This document shows, piece after piece, positions 34,716-43,645 of a stretch of 64,000 nt of DNA. The notes beneath the pieces were generated by a model. That model did not search any database and was not told the origin of the DNA. It was given only the letters and a program-made list of their open reading frames with translations. The stretch covers positions 767,958-831,957 of the forward strand of contig NZ_KQ033919.1 in assembly GCF_000969825.1 (NCBI RefSeq), written 5' to 3'. The stretch comes from Parabacteroides gordonii MS-1 = DSM 23371. GTDB taxonomy: Bacteria > Bacteroidota > Bacteroidia > Bacteroidales > Tannerellaceae. The number at the start of each line of letters is the position of its first letter. Position 1 is the stretch's first letter. The position numbers and the translations under genes are program-made.

Positions 34716-36950
34716 ATGAAACTAAATAAACTATTTGTTACCGCCGCTATTACTATTTGTTGCAGCAGTTTGTGTAGCGCTCAAAAAACACTTGAGCTGG
34801 AAGATGTACTTAGTGGAAAACTTATTCAGACCAAAGGCGTAGGCGCCATGAACTGGTTGAAAGACGGGGAGCGCTACAGCCGTCTGGAACAAAACAAAGA
34901 AGAAGGAGGAATGGATGTCGTAGCCTACCGTGCCAAAGACAATGCCCGTGAAGTGATTATCCCCTCTAGTATGTTTACAGATAAATCGACCGGCAAGAAG
35001 ATCGGCATGGGAAGATTATCGTGGAGTAATGACAATGATAAAGTATTGATCTTCAACAACACAAAACGTGTATGGCGTTACGATACCCGTGGCGATTACT
35101 GGGTGCTTTCCCTGCATGACGGCAACCTGCGCCAATTGGGAAAAGGCCTGCCTGAATCATCCATGATGTTTGCCAAGTTCTCGCCCGACGGGACAAGGGT
35201 TGCTTATGTCTCCAACAATAACATTTATGTGGAAGATATAAACACCGGCAAAATAACCCGGCTGACGGATGATGGAAGCCAAACGATCGTAAACGGGACG
35301 TTCGATTGGGTATACGAAGAAGAATTCAGTTGCCGCGACGGTTTCCGCTGGAGCCCGGACGGTAAATATATCGCCTACTGGCAAAGCGACACGGAAGGAA
35401 CCGGCGTATTCGACATCATCAACAATGTCGACTCGATCTATGCATCCATCCTGCATTTCCCCTACCCCAAGGCAGGTACCAGCAACTCGGCCGTAAAAGT
35501 AGGTTACGTTCCGGCCGAAGGAGGGACAACCACTTGGATCAATATTCCGGGGGATGCTCGTAACAACTATATTCCACGTATGGAGTTTATCCCGGAAAGC
35601 AACGAACTGTTCATCCAGCAACTGAACCGGGAACAGAATACAAACAAGGTATGGATTGCCCGGATAGGCAGTGCCACACCCGAAAATATCTTTACGGATA
35701 AGGATGCCGCCTGGCTCGACACGAACGATAATATCCTGTGGCTGAAAAACAACCGGTATTTCACCTGGGAAAGCGAACGCAGCGGATGGCGCCATCTGTA
35801 CCGCATCAGCCGCGACGGTAAGGAGATCGTACCTGTTACCCAGGGAGACTTCGATTATATCGAACCGGTAGGCAGCGATCTTCAGAAAGGATTGGTTTAT
35901 TTCATCGCTTCGCCCGACAATTACACACAACGCTACCTGTACAGTGCCAACCTGTTCGGGAAAGGGGAAGTAAAACGCCTCAGCCCGGAAAACCAACCCG
36001 GACAGCACCGTTATAATATGTCGCCCACCGGCAAATGGGCCGTACATACGTATAGCAACTCGGTAACACCACCTGTCATCGACATGGTATCATTCCCGAA
36101 AAACCAATCCGTACGCATGATTGAAGACAATGCGAAAGCCAAAGAACAATACAACGCGCTGGGTCTGAACCCGAAAGAGTTCGTCAAAGCGAAATCCGGC
36201 GATCTGGAACTGGACGTTTGCATGATCAAGCCGGTCGGCTTCGACCCGTCAAAGAAATATCCGGTAATCATCGAGGTCTACGGTGAACCGGCCGGATCGA
36301 CCGTACAGGATGTTTGGGGCGGCGGCGACCTATGGACACAGTATATGGTCAACCAGGGATATATCTATGTCAGCATCGAAAACCGGGGAGCCAATGCACC
36401 GCGCGGACGCGAATGGCGCAAATGCATCTACGGAGAGGTCGGGACATTTGCTTCCGAAGACCAGGCACGGGGCATACAGGATCTCGCCAAACAATTTTCG
36501 TTCATCGACCCGACCCGTATCGGTATCACCGGATGGAGCGGCGGCGGTAGCCAGACATTGAACTGCATGTTCCGGTATCCGGAAATATTCCATACGGGTA
36601 TCGCTATCGCATTCGTTGCCGACCAACGCTTATACGATACGATCTATCAGGAACGTTACATGAATACCCCTCAAAACAATCCGGAAGGTTACCGCAAGGG
36701 CTCTCCTATTTCCTATACCAAAGGATTGAAAGGGAACTTATTGCTGATACATGGAACCGGAGACGACAACGTACATTACCAGAACTGCGAAATGCTGGTA
36801 AACGAACTGGTGAAACACGGAAAGATCTTCAGCCAGATCAGTTACCCGATGCGCAGCCACGGTATCTACGAACGCGAAGGAACGACATTGCATCTGCGGA
36901 AGAGCATGGCCGACTACTGGTTGAAACATTTACCGGCCGGCGGCAAATAA
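34716..36950 (+). CDS. S9 family dipeptidyl peptidase (DPP IV type)
   Basis: I start at 34716 (MKLNKLFVTAAITICC, a signal peptide), giving 744 residues. The first 480 residues are the DPP IV beta-propeller (SWSNDNDKVLIFNNTKRVWRY, RWSPDGKYIAYWQSD). The catalytic domain has the nucleophile in TGWSGGGSQ, Asp in HGTGDDNVHYQN and His in PMRSHGIYE. The double Glu of DPP IV is seen in DWVYEEEFS. It would release X-Pro dipeptides in the periplasm. The MscS gene follows after 33 bases. Confidence 0.9.
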   Translation: MKLNKLFVTAAITICCSSLCSAQKTLELEDVLSGKLIQTKGVGAMNWLKDGERYSRLEQNKEEGGMDVVAYRAKDNAREVIIPSSMFTDKSTGKKIGMGRLSWSNDNDKVLIFNNTKRVWRYDTRGDYWVLSLHDGNLRQLGKGLPESSMMFAKFSPDGTRVAYVSNNNIYVEDINTGKITRLTDDGSQTIVNGTFDWVYEEEFSCRDGFRWSPDGKYIAYWQSDTEGTGVFDIINNVDSIYASILHFPYPKAGTSNSAVKVGYVPAEGGTTTWINIPGDARNNYIPRMEFIPESNELFIQQLNREQNTNKVWIARIGSATPENIFTDKDAAWLDTNDNILWLKNNRYFTWESERSGWRHLYRISRDGKEIVPVTQGDFDYIEPVGSDLQKGLVYFIASPDNYTQRYLYSANLFGKGEVKRLSPENQPGQHRYNMSPTGKWAVHTYSNSVTPPVIDMVSFPKNQSVRMIEDNAKAKEQYNALGLNPKEFVKAKSGDLELDVCMIKPVGFDPSKKYPVIIEVYGEPAGSTVQDVWGGGDLWTQYMVNQGYIYVSIENRGANAPRGREWRKCIYGEVGTFASEDQARGIQDLAKQFSFIDPTRIGITGWSGGGSQTLNCMFRYPEIFHTGIAIAFVADQRLYDTIYQERYMNTPQNNPEGYRKGSPISYTKGLKGNLLLIHGTGDDNVHYQNCEMLVNELVKHGKIFSQISYPMRSHGIYEREGTTLHLRKSMADYWLKHLPAGGK

Positions 36951-36983
36951 ATACATATAATTAAAGCTTAGAGTAAAAACACA

Positions 36984-38840
36984 ATGAAACGTTTGATGTT
37001 ATGCATTGCCGTATTGTCGGCGATATTCCTTATGCCATCCCGGGCTACGTCACAGATACGGGAAAAGGCGGAAGGATTACTGAATGCTGTTATTACAGAG
37101 AACAAAACGAACGAAGCAGTCGTCGACTCGTCGGCGGCTGTCGAAGAAAAACGGCGGCAGGATTCCATCCGGATGCAGGAACTCGAGCTCCAGTTGCAGG
37201 AAATGAAACTGAACGAGATAATGCTGCGAACCGAACTGAACGATGCGCTGAATATGCACATCACTACCGACTCGCTTAAGAGGGAAGAACAACGCCGCAG
37301 CATCGACTCGCTGCGGACGCTGACTCCCGGCGTACCGCTTATCATCGACAGCGACACCCTTCTCACCTTCTATGCCAAAAGAGGCGGTGTATCTGCCTAC
37401 GACCGGGCGGAGAACGCGGTTAACATGATCCTGAAAATCGGTAAAGACCTCAGCCTGAAAACAGACTCCGTACATATATTCAACAGTGAATACCAGACCG
37501 ATATCATGTATGGGGAAAAAGTAATACTGAGTGTTACGGATCAGGACGCCCTTTGGTTAAATACGGAAAGGGAAGTCCTGGCTAAAAAATACCAGTCCGT
37601 TGTCAACGATAAGATCGTATCGCTGAAAAAAGAACACGGCTTGCTTCAGGTTGTCAAGCGGGTGGCGTTATTCGTGCTGGTACTGGTTGTCCAGTATCTG
37701 TTCTTCAAGCTGACGAACTATCTGTTCAAAAAGCTACGCCGGCGGATTATCTGGCTGAAACAGAACAAGCTCCACTCCATCACCATACGCGATTATGAAT
37801 TCCTGAATACCCACCGACAAGGTAGGATACTTATATTCCTGAATAATATCCTGCGTTATATCGTACTGCTGATACAACTTATGTTCAGTGTCCCGATGCT
37901 GTTTGCCATATTCCCGCAGACGGAGAACTTGGCAATGAAGTTGTTCACTTATATTATTGAACCGATCAAAATGGTTCTTAAATCGGTTATTGAATATATC
38001 CCCAATCTATTCATTATCATTGTCATTTACTACTGTGTAAAATATATCATCAAAGGTATCCAATACATAGCGAACGAAATAGAGAGTGAGAAGCTGAAGA
38101 TCACCGGGTTCTATCCGGACTGGGCGCAACCTTCCTTCAATATCATACGTTTCCTGCTGTATGCTTTTATGATCGCAATGATCTATCCTTATCTGCCGGG
38201 CTCCGACTCCGGTGTATTCCAAGGTATATCGGTCTTTGTCGGACTGATCGTATCGCTGGGATCGAGTACGGTGATCGGTAATATCATTGCAGGGCTGGTC
38301 ATTACCTATATGCGTCCGTTCAAACTCGGCGACCGCATCAAATTGAACGAGACAACCGGTAACGTGATCGAGAAAACGCCGTTCGTGACCCGTATCCGTA
38401 CGCCCAAGAATGAAGTGGTTACGATCCCGAACTCTTTCATCATGTCGTCACATACGGTCAACTACAGTGCTTCCGCCCGGCAGTTCGGCCTGATCATCCA
38501 CTCGACAGTCAGTATCGGTTACGATATTCCCTGGCGGCAGGTTCATCAGCTGCTGATCGATGCAGCCCGTTCAACGCCGGGAGTTTTGCCGCATCCGAAG
38601 CCTTTCGTGCTGGAAACGGAACTACAGGATTATTATCCCTGCTACCAGATCAACGCATATATAAAAGAGGCCGACCAGTTATCGCAGATCTATTCAGACC
38701 TGCACCAGAACATACAGGATACGTTCAACGAGGCCGGTATAGAGATCATGTCGCCTCATTATTTTGCCGGACGCGACGGAAGTGCGACCACCATCCCTTC
38801 CGAATATCTGCAAAAGCCGGACGAGCCGGATAAAAAGTAA
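36984..38840 (+). CDS. MscS-family mechanosensitive channel
   Basis: The 618-residue protein has a signal peptide and a long periplasmic coiled region (EEKRRQDSIRMQELELQLQE). Several membrane helices follow, and the conserved MscS core is VSLGSSTVIGNIIAGLVITYM then PFKLGDRIKLNETTG. Residues after it (VTIPNSFIMSSHTVNYS) form the cytoplasmic vestibule. It is a larger-than-minimal MscS with an N-terminal extension. A terminator at 38864-38901 follows. Confidence 0.87.
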   Translation: MKRLMLCIAVLSAIFLMPSRATSQIREKAEGLLNAVITENKTNEAVVDSSAAVEEKRRQDSIRMQELELQLQEMKLNEIMLRTELNDALNMHITTDSLKREEQRRSIDSLRTLTPGVPLIIDSDTLLTFYAKRGGVSAYDRAENAVNMILKIGKDLSLKTDSVHIFNSEYQTDIMYGEKVILSVTDQDALWLNTEREVLAKKYQSVVNDKIVSLKKEHGLLQVVKRVALFVLVLVVQYLFFKLTNYLFKKLRRRIIWLKQNKLHSITIRDYEFLNTHRQGRILIFLNNILRYIVLLIQLMFSVPMLFAIFPQTENLAMKLFTYIIEPIKMVLKSVIEYIPNLFIIIVIYYCVKYIIKGIQYIANEIESEKLKITGFYPDWAQPSFNIIRFLLYAFMIAMIYPYLPGSDSGVFQGISVFVGLIVSLGSSTVIGNIIAGLVITYMRPFKLGDRIKLNETTGNVIEKTPFVTRIRTPKNEVVTIPNSFIMSSHTVNYSASARQFGLIIHSTVSIGYDIPWRQVHQLLIDAARSTPGVLPHPKPFVLETELQDYYPCYQINAYIKEADQLSQIYSDLHQNIQDTFNEAGIEIMSPHYFAGRDGSATTIPSEYLQKPDEPDKK

Positions 38841-38863
38841 GAAACAGCCTGTTATATAGTTAA

Positions 38864-38901
38864 AAAAGTCCTCCTGCAAAACAAAATGCAGGGGGACTTT
38901 T
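38864..38901 (+). terminator. Rho-independent terminator after the MscS gene
   Basis: AAAAGTCCTCCTGCA pairs with TGCAGGGGGACTTTT (15 bp with one G-U wobble) around an 8-base loop, ending in a T-run. It separates MscS from the NlpE-like gene. Confidence 0.8.
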
Positions 38902-38942
38902 GTTATATCGGCAAAGTCACTAATAAATAAAAATGCAGAATA

Positions 38943-39500
38943 ATGAAAAAGTATTTTATCGCAGTAGCAGCTCTGGCTTTACTAGCTGCATGTAGTGGGA
39001 AGAAAACAGCCGAACCCGCTTTAATAGAAGAAGAAAGTGTCGCAGTAGCAGAAGCAGTGCCCGATGCACCGGCTTTACCTGAAGTAACGGGGAAAACGAG
39101 CAAGCCTGTGAATATGCGCGACTCGCTGAAGGTCGATCCTAAAAAGGGTTCTGTCATTCAGAAAAAATATAAAGGCACATTCCCTGCAGCAGACGGCCCA
39201 GGCATTGTTTATGACCTGACTTTATTCTATCAGCAGGACAGCGACGACGGCGTTTACGAAATGGATGCCACCTACCTGGAAGCTGAGAACGGACAGGATA
39301 AGACTTTCTCCTCTACCGGTAAACGCAAAGTGAAAAAAGGTACTCCGGTCGATGCGGAAGCGGTTGTTTACGAATTGATCCCAAGCGACGGTAGCATGGA
39401 ATTCTATTTCCAGGCAGAAGGCGACAGCCTGACCCTGCTGAACCAGGATTTACAGAAAGCAGCATCAGATCTTAATTACACCCTGATACTGGTTCCATAA
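38943..39500 (+). CDS. NlpE-like lipoprotein
   Basis: The 185-residue protein has a lipobox (LALLAACSG) and an Ala/Glu-rich spacer. The remainder, KKYKGTFPAADGPGIVYDLTL through FSSTGKRK and YELIPSDGSMEFYFQAEG, has the beta-barrel pattern of the NlpE N-terminal domain, which in enterobacteria senses envelope stress and copper. The CXXC copper motif is absent. Its role here is unknown. Confidence 0.7.
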   Translation: MKKYFIAVAALALLAACSGKKTAEPALIEEESVAVAEAVPDAPALPEVTGKTSKPVNMRDSLKVDPKKGSVIQKKYKGTFPAADGPGIVYDLTLFYQQDSDDGVYEMDATYLEAENGQDKTFSSTGKRKVKKGTPVDAEAVVYELIPSDGSMEFYFQAEGDSLTLLNQDLQKAASDLNYTLILVP

Positions 39501-39524
39501 AGAAGCACATCTTTGTATAAATAG

Positions 39525-39565
39525 AAAAGAGGCGCCCCAACTCCTACCGGGGAACGCCTCTTTTT
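39525..39565. terminator. Terminator between the NlpE-like gene and the first C1 peptidase
   Basis: AAAAGAGGCG and CGCCTCTTTTT form the outer stem, with a CCCC/GGGG inner stem. Both convergent genes end here. Confidence 0.8.
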
Positions 39566-39586
39566 GTTTTATCTTCCGAGATTGAA

Positions 39587-40777
39587 TTATTTCAAACCCA
39601 ACTTCGCTTTGATCGCTTTAGGCAGTGCATCTTTGTGAACAACGATAGTCATAGTCTTGTAGGCTACGAACGGTTCAGAAGCATACCATGTTCCTTTATA
39701 TTTGTTATCAGTTCCCCATGAATTTTTTACCATGTAGAACTTTTTACCATTCTGGTCTTTTGCGATACCGTAGATCAACATACCGTGGTCGTCGGTAGTC
39801 TGATAGTTGTCATAATCCTTCTGACGCATTTCCTGGGTAACAGTCAGTTCCTTGCAACCCGGTTTTTCGATCATCTTACGGATTTCAGCATCCTTTTCAG
39901 TCTTGCTCAAGCCAACCCATTTGTCCTGATCCGAACCGGATGTTTCAATAGAAGTAACATCGGCGGCAATCGCTATACCGTTACGTGTAAATCCTTTTTC
40001 ACTTACATCGGAAGCCCATGCAATAGAATAACCGGTATTGATCGCATTATCCATCACCTGCATCAGTTCATCCAACGGAAGGTTGTATGAAAGATCCCAA
40101 CGCCAGTTATCCTGCACTTCGATAGGGAATGCAGTGTAGAAAGGCTGGTGTGTATAAGAAGTAAGAGAGATATAATCGTCGATATTCAAACCCAGTTCTT
40201 TTCCGAAACTTTCCGGAGTATATTCTTTTCCGTTGTAAGTGAACTTTTCGGGAACTGCACCCAGGTATGAGTCGATAATTCCATCAAAACCTTTCTTCCA
40301 GACAGGAGATAACTTACCGTTCGGGTTCTTGATAATTGTGTTTACATAAGAGATAGCCAGGCTTTCCAGCTCGCCGTGTACATGCTGGCTTTCACCATAC
40401 TGCAATCCGTTCATTACCGATTCGGGAACCGCACCGTAATGTTTGGTAGCATACAGCACATCACCGAACGATCCACCCTGTGCAAAGTTCAGGCAACCAT
40501 GCAGGCGCACAAATTTGTCTGCCTTATCTTTATAGGAATGACTTACGACAAACATTTCCGAAAGGTCGAACTCCCCTTTTCCCATACGCAGCAATTCAGC
40601 TTCAAGGAAACCGATACCGGAAAAAGACCAGCATGTTCCTGTACGGTTCTGATTCTTAACCGGAGTAATTTTCAACTCTTTCACGGGAGTAAACACATAT
40701 TCTTCCGTTTCCTGTGCTCCTACTGAAGTAGAAAGCATACAAGCCAGCATCAGACTGGCAACAATAAGTTTCTTCAT
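39587..40777 (-). CDS. C1-family peptidase (aminopeptidase C / bleomycin hydrolase-like), copy A
   Basis: The 396-residue protein has a signal peptide (MKKLIVASLMLACMLSTSVG). The catalytic Cys is in NRTGTCWSFSGIGFLE, the His in TTDDHGMLIYGIAKD and the Asn in MVKNSWGTDN, so all of the papain-type triad is present. It is exported, unlike classic PepC. A second, closely similar copy lies at 41741-42934 with proC between them, and both share a 38-base identical upstream segment. Confidence 0.88.
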   Translation of the reverse strand: MKKLIVASLMLACMLSTSVGAQETEEYVFTPVKELKITPVKNQNRTGTCWSFSGIGFLEAELLRMGKGEFDLSEMFVVSHSYKDKADKFVRLHGCLNFAQGGSFGDVLYATKHYGAVPESVMNGLQYGESQHVHGELESLAISYVNTIIKNPNGKLSPVWKKGFDGIIDSYLGAVPEKFTYNGKEYTPESFGKELGLNIDDYISLTSYTHQPFYTAFPIEVQDNWRWDLSYNLPLDELMQVMDNAINTGYSIAWASDVSEKGFTRNGIAIAADVTSIETSGSDQDKWVGLSKTEKDAEIRKMIEKPGCKELTVTQEMRQKDYDNYQTTDDHGMLIYGIAKDQNGKKFYMVKNSWGTDNKYKGTWYASEPFVAYKTMTIVVHKDALPKAIKAKLGLK

Positions 40778-40817
40778 CTTTTGTTTTCGATTTTATTAGC
40801 AATTATACATTTTGTGA

Positions 40818-40855
40818 CAAATGTACGGGTTTTATTCCTTTTTTCCATACTTTTG
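40818..40855 (-). promoter_or_regulatory. Promoter of C1 peptidase copy A, identical to copy B over 38 bases
   Basis: On the minus strand the segment ends in TACATTTG, a perfect -7 box (plus-strand 40818-40825), with the conserved upstream part reading CAAAAGTATGG. The same 38 bases occur at 42973-43010 ahead of copy B. Confidence 0.65.
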
Positions 40856-40891
40856 CATCTTACGATTTTACAATAAAAAATTAACGGAGAC

Positions 40892-41695
40892 ATGAAAATT
40901 ACGATTATCGGAGCCGGAAGTATCGGCGGTGCCATTGCCAAGGGACTGGCAAAAGGAAATATGTTCAAAGCATCGGACATCACCTGTACGGCACAGTCGC
41001 AAGCCACATTGGACAAAATGAAAGCAGCCAATCCTGACTTTGTATTGTCGCTCAACAACATAGAAGCAGTAAAAGGTGCAGACATTATCGTCATTGCAGT
41101 AAAACCCTGGCGGGTGGAAGAGATCATCGACCAGATAAAGGGAGTTCTCGATTACGACAAACAAGTGATCGTTTCGGTAGCTGCCGGAATCACCTTCGAT
41201 ACGCTGAATTCTTATCTCACTAAAAACACCAGTTATGAAGACTGGGTTACTCCGGCTCTTTTCCGTATTATGCCCAACACCGCTATCGAGGTATTGAGCA
41301 GTATGACTTTCGTCTCCGCCCATAACGCGACACCGGAGCAATCCGAACTGATAATAAATATATTCAATGAGCTTGGTAATGCGATGTTGGTAGAAGAACG
41401 CCTGATGGGTGCCGGTACTGCACTGGCTTCCAGCGGTATCGCTTTCGCCCTTCGTTATATCCGTGCTGCCATTGAAGGCGGTGTCGAATTGGGTTTCTAT
41501 CCGAAGCAGGCACAGGAAATCGTTGTCCACACCGTAAAAGGGGCTACCGACCTGTTACTGGAAAACAAGAGCAATCCGGAAATGGAAATCGACAAGGTTA
41601 CCACTCCCGGCGGTATTACCATCAAGGGGTTGAATGAAATGGAACTGTCCGGTTTCACCTCTTCTGTCATCAGAGGATTGAAGGCCAGTAAATAA
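40892..41695 (+). CDS. proC: Pyrroline-5-carboxylate reductase
   Basis: The 267-residue protein starts with the NAD(P) loop ITIIGAGSIGGAIAKGL. Further marks are VIAVKPWRVEEI, RIMPNTAIEVLSSM, and near the end VTTPGGITIKGLNEME, the ProC signature. It makes proline from pyrroline-5-carboxylate. In related species proC lies near argD; here about 7 kb and two transcription units intervene. Its enzyme shares an intermediate with the proline-catabolic genes at 43.6-46.5 kb. Confidence 0.93.
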   Translation: MKITIIGAGSIGGAIAKGLAKGNMFKASDITCTAQSQATLDKMKAANPDFVLSLNNIEAVKGADIIVIAVKPWRVEEIIDQIKGVLDYDKQVIVSVAAGITFDTLNSYLTKNTSYEDWVTPALFRIMPNTAIEVLSSMTFVSAHNATPEQSELIINIFNELGNAMLVEERLMGAGTALASSGIAFALRYIRAAIEGGVELGFYPKQAQEIVVHTVKGATDLLLENKSNPEMEIDKVTTPGGITIKGLNEMELSGFTSSVIRGLKASK

Positions 41696-41700
41696 AAATA

Positions 41701-41730
41701 AAAAAGGACGCCTTCAACAGCGTCCTTTTT
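41701..41730. terminator. Terminator between proC and C1 peptidase copy B
   Basis: AAAAAGGACGC pairs perfectly with GCGTCCTTTTT around an 8-base loop. It is symmetric, so it can stop both convergent genes. Confidence 0.85.
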
Positions 41731-41740
41731 CTTCTCTATA

Positions 41741-42934
41741 TTATTTAATACCTATTTTTGTCTTGATCGCTTTGGGAAGGGCGTCTTTGTGAACGACAAT
41801 ATCCAGTGTCTTATAAGCTACAAACGGTTCTGATACATACCAGGTACCTTTATATTTGTTATCAGTTCCCCAGGAATTCTTTACCATATAGAACTTTTTA
41901 CCATTCTGATCTTTTGCTATACCGTAGATCTGCATACCGTGATCGTCCGTTGTCTGATAGTTATCATACTCTTTCTGACGCATTTCCTGAGTAATGGCCA
42001 GCTCCTTACATCCCGGCTTCCCGATCATCTTCTTGATCTCCTCCTCTTTTTCCGATTTGCTCAGACCGACCCATTTGTCCTGATCCGAGCCGGCAGTCTC
42101 GATAGAAGCCACATCAGCAGCGACGGCAATACCGTTACGGGTAAACCCTTTTTCACTGACGTCAGAGCCCCATACAATCGTGTAACCGGTATTGATCGCG
42201 TTATCTATTACTTGCATCAGTTCATCCAAAGGCAGGTTATAGGCTGACTCCCAGCGCCAGTTATCTTCCAGTTCAAGAGGAAACGCTGTATAGAAAGGAT
42301 GATGTGTATAAGATGTCAAAGAAACATAGTCGTCCATATTCAATCCCAGTTCATCTCTGAAACTCTTTGGAGTATATTCTTTTCCGTTATAAGTGAACTT
42401 CTCCGGTATTTCGCCCAGGTAGGCATCTACGATACCATCCAACCCTTTCTTCCAGGCTGTAGATAGCTTCCCGTTCGGATTTTTAATCACGGTATTTACA
42501 TAAGAGAGTGCCAGCCCTTCCAGTTCGCCATGTACGTGCTGGTCTTCACCATACTGCAACCCGGTCATTACCGACTCAGGAACGATACCGTAATGCTCGA
42601 CTGCATACAGCACATCGCCGGAAGAACCCCCTTGCCCAAAATTCAAACAGCCATGCAAACGGACAAACTTATCGGCCTTGTCCTTATAAGAATGGTTTAC
42701 CACAAACATTTCAGACAAGTCATATTCGCCTTTCCCCATACGTAGCAACTCAGACTCCAGAAAGCCGATCGCAGAGAAAGACCAACAGGTGCCAGTACGG
42801 TTCTGGTTCTTTACAGGAGTAATTTTCAATTCTTTTACCGGGGTGAATACATATTCGTCCTCCTCTTGTGCTTCGGCATTAGTCACAGAAAACGCACAAG
42901 CCAGCAAAAAGCCGGCTGCAATAAGTTTGTTCAT
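41741..42934 (-). CDS. C1-family peptidase, copy B
   Basis: I start at 42934 (MNKLIAAGFLLACAFSVTN, a signal peptide), giving 397 residues; the upstream in-frame part is the promoter. The triad is in RTGTCWSFSAIGFLES, TTDDHGMQIYGIAKD and MVKNSWGTDN. Nearly all of the protein matches copy A at 39587-40777, apart from the signal peptide and scattered substitutions, so the two arose by duplication. Confidence 0.88.
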   Translation of the reverse strand: MNKLIAAGFLLACAFSVTNAEAQEEDEYVFTPVKELKITPVKNQNRTGTCWSFSAIGFLESELLRMGKGEYDLSEMFVVNHSYKDKADKFVRLHGCLNFGQGGSSGDVLYAVEHYGIVPESVMTGLQYGEDQHVHGELEGLALSYVNTVIKNPNGKLSTAWKKGLDGIVDAYLGEIPEKFTYNGKEYTPKSFRDELGLNMDDYVSLTSYTHHPFYTAFPLELEDNWRWESAYNLPLDELMQVIDNAINTGYTIVWGSDVSEKGFTRNGIAVAADVASIETAGSDQDKWVGLSKSEKEEEIKKMIGKPGCKELAITQEMRQKEYDNYQTTDDHGMQIYGIAKDQNGKKFYMVKNSWGTDNKYKGTWYVSEPFVAYKTLDIVVHKDALPKAIKTKIGIK

Positions 42935-42972
42935 CTTTTGTTTTCGATTTAAAAGCTTTATATATTTTGTAG

Positions 42973-43010
42973 CAAATGTACGGGTTTTATTCCTTTTTTC
43001 CATACTTTTG
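42973..43010 (-). promoter_or_regulatory. Promoter of C1 peptidase copy B (38 bases identical to copy A)
   Basis: Contains TACATTTG as the -7 box (plus-strand 42973-42980). The sequence outside this segment differs from copy A, so the identity marks selection or the limit of the duplication. Confidence 0.65.
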
Positions 43011-43158
43011 TATGCTATGATAAATGCAAATCCGAATGATTATTCTTTTACGGTAGTTATACCTGCGGCAACTACGTGGAGCATGACCAACGGATCGAAT
43101 TTGGAATACCGACTTACTAACCGGCAGAAGCCGGGAAACTAATTCATTCCTCCCTACT

Positions 43159-43302
43159 AACTAATTGAAATGTAAGGACTCCTTATTGGCAAGGTGTACA
43201 GGATAGCCAGCCAAGGTGTACAGGATAATCCACCAGGGTGTACAGGCTAATCGATTATCCTGTACAGGGTAGTTATACTAAGTAAGGAGTTAACAATTAG
43301 TT
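43159..43302. repeat. Palindromic element: four TGTACA cores at 22-bp period within nested inverted flanks
   Basis: TGTACA lies at 43195-43200, 43217-43222, 43239-43244 and 43261-43266, exactly 22 bp apart. The first three units read GGTGTACAGG and the fourth is inverted (ATCCTGTACAGG). Outside, ACTCCTTA (43178-43185) faces TAAGGAGT (43283-43290), and AACTAATTG (43159-43167) faces CAATTAGTT (43294-43302). No reading frame or transposase is present. Confidence 0.85.
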
Positions 43303-43399
43303 TATTATAGGGTTTGATTTACTTAGACCGGAAGGGAGCAATAGTTTCAGAAGTGATACATGATAAAACATCTTTTATACACAATGTTTTCAGTATTTA

Positions 43400-43617
43400 T
43401 TTGCCATTTGCAATATACTCCTATAACATCCTGTCAATAAACACAATAAGACATGGCAAATAACTATTCTATTTGCCATACTATTTGCCATTTGCCATCA
43501 TCCCTCTTACGGTTGATTATGGCAAATGACAAATAACATTGCAAACAAAAAAAGCATTTGCAATAGTATATATAACTGTTTAACAATACATTGCATCGGC
43601 ATATTGCAAATGGCAAA
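43400..43617. repeat. Nested TTTGCCAT inverted repeats, cloverleaf-like
   Basis: An outer perfect 17-bp inverted repeat (43400-43416 / 43601-43617, TTTGCCATTTGCAATAT) encloses three hairpins: 43453-43479 (ATGGCAAATA, 7-base loop), 43484-43533 (15-bp arms, one mismatch) and 43538-43564 (ATTGCAAA). The whole lies 30 bases past the end of the proline dehydrogenase gene, and this 711-base gap between 42935 and 43645 holds no credible gene. Confidence 0.8.
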
Positions 43618-43645
43618 CAAAATACCGAAAACATTCTGTGAGTGT

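Noticed and set aside
35157-36047. Long antisense ORF opposite the dipeptidyl peptidase
   Set aside because: The opposite strand is a clear S9 peptidase; this is a shadow frame.
43017-43142. 41-codon ORF upstream of C1 peptidase copy B (MINANPNDYSFTVV...)
   Set aside because: No recognisable family, no clear ribosome site, and it overlaps the promoter side of copy B. It may be a chance frame or a remnant.
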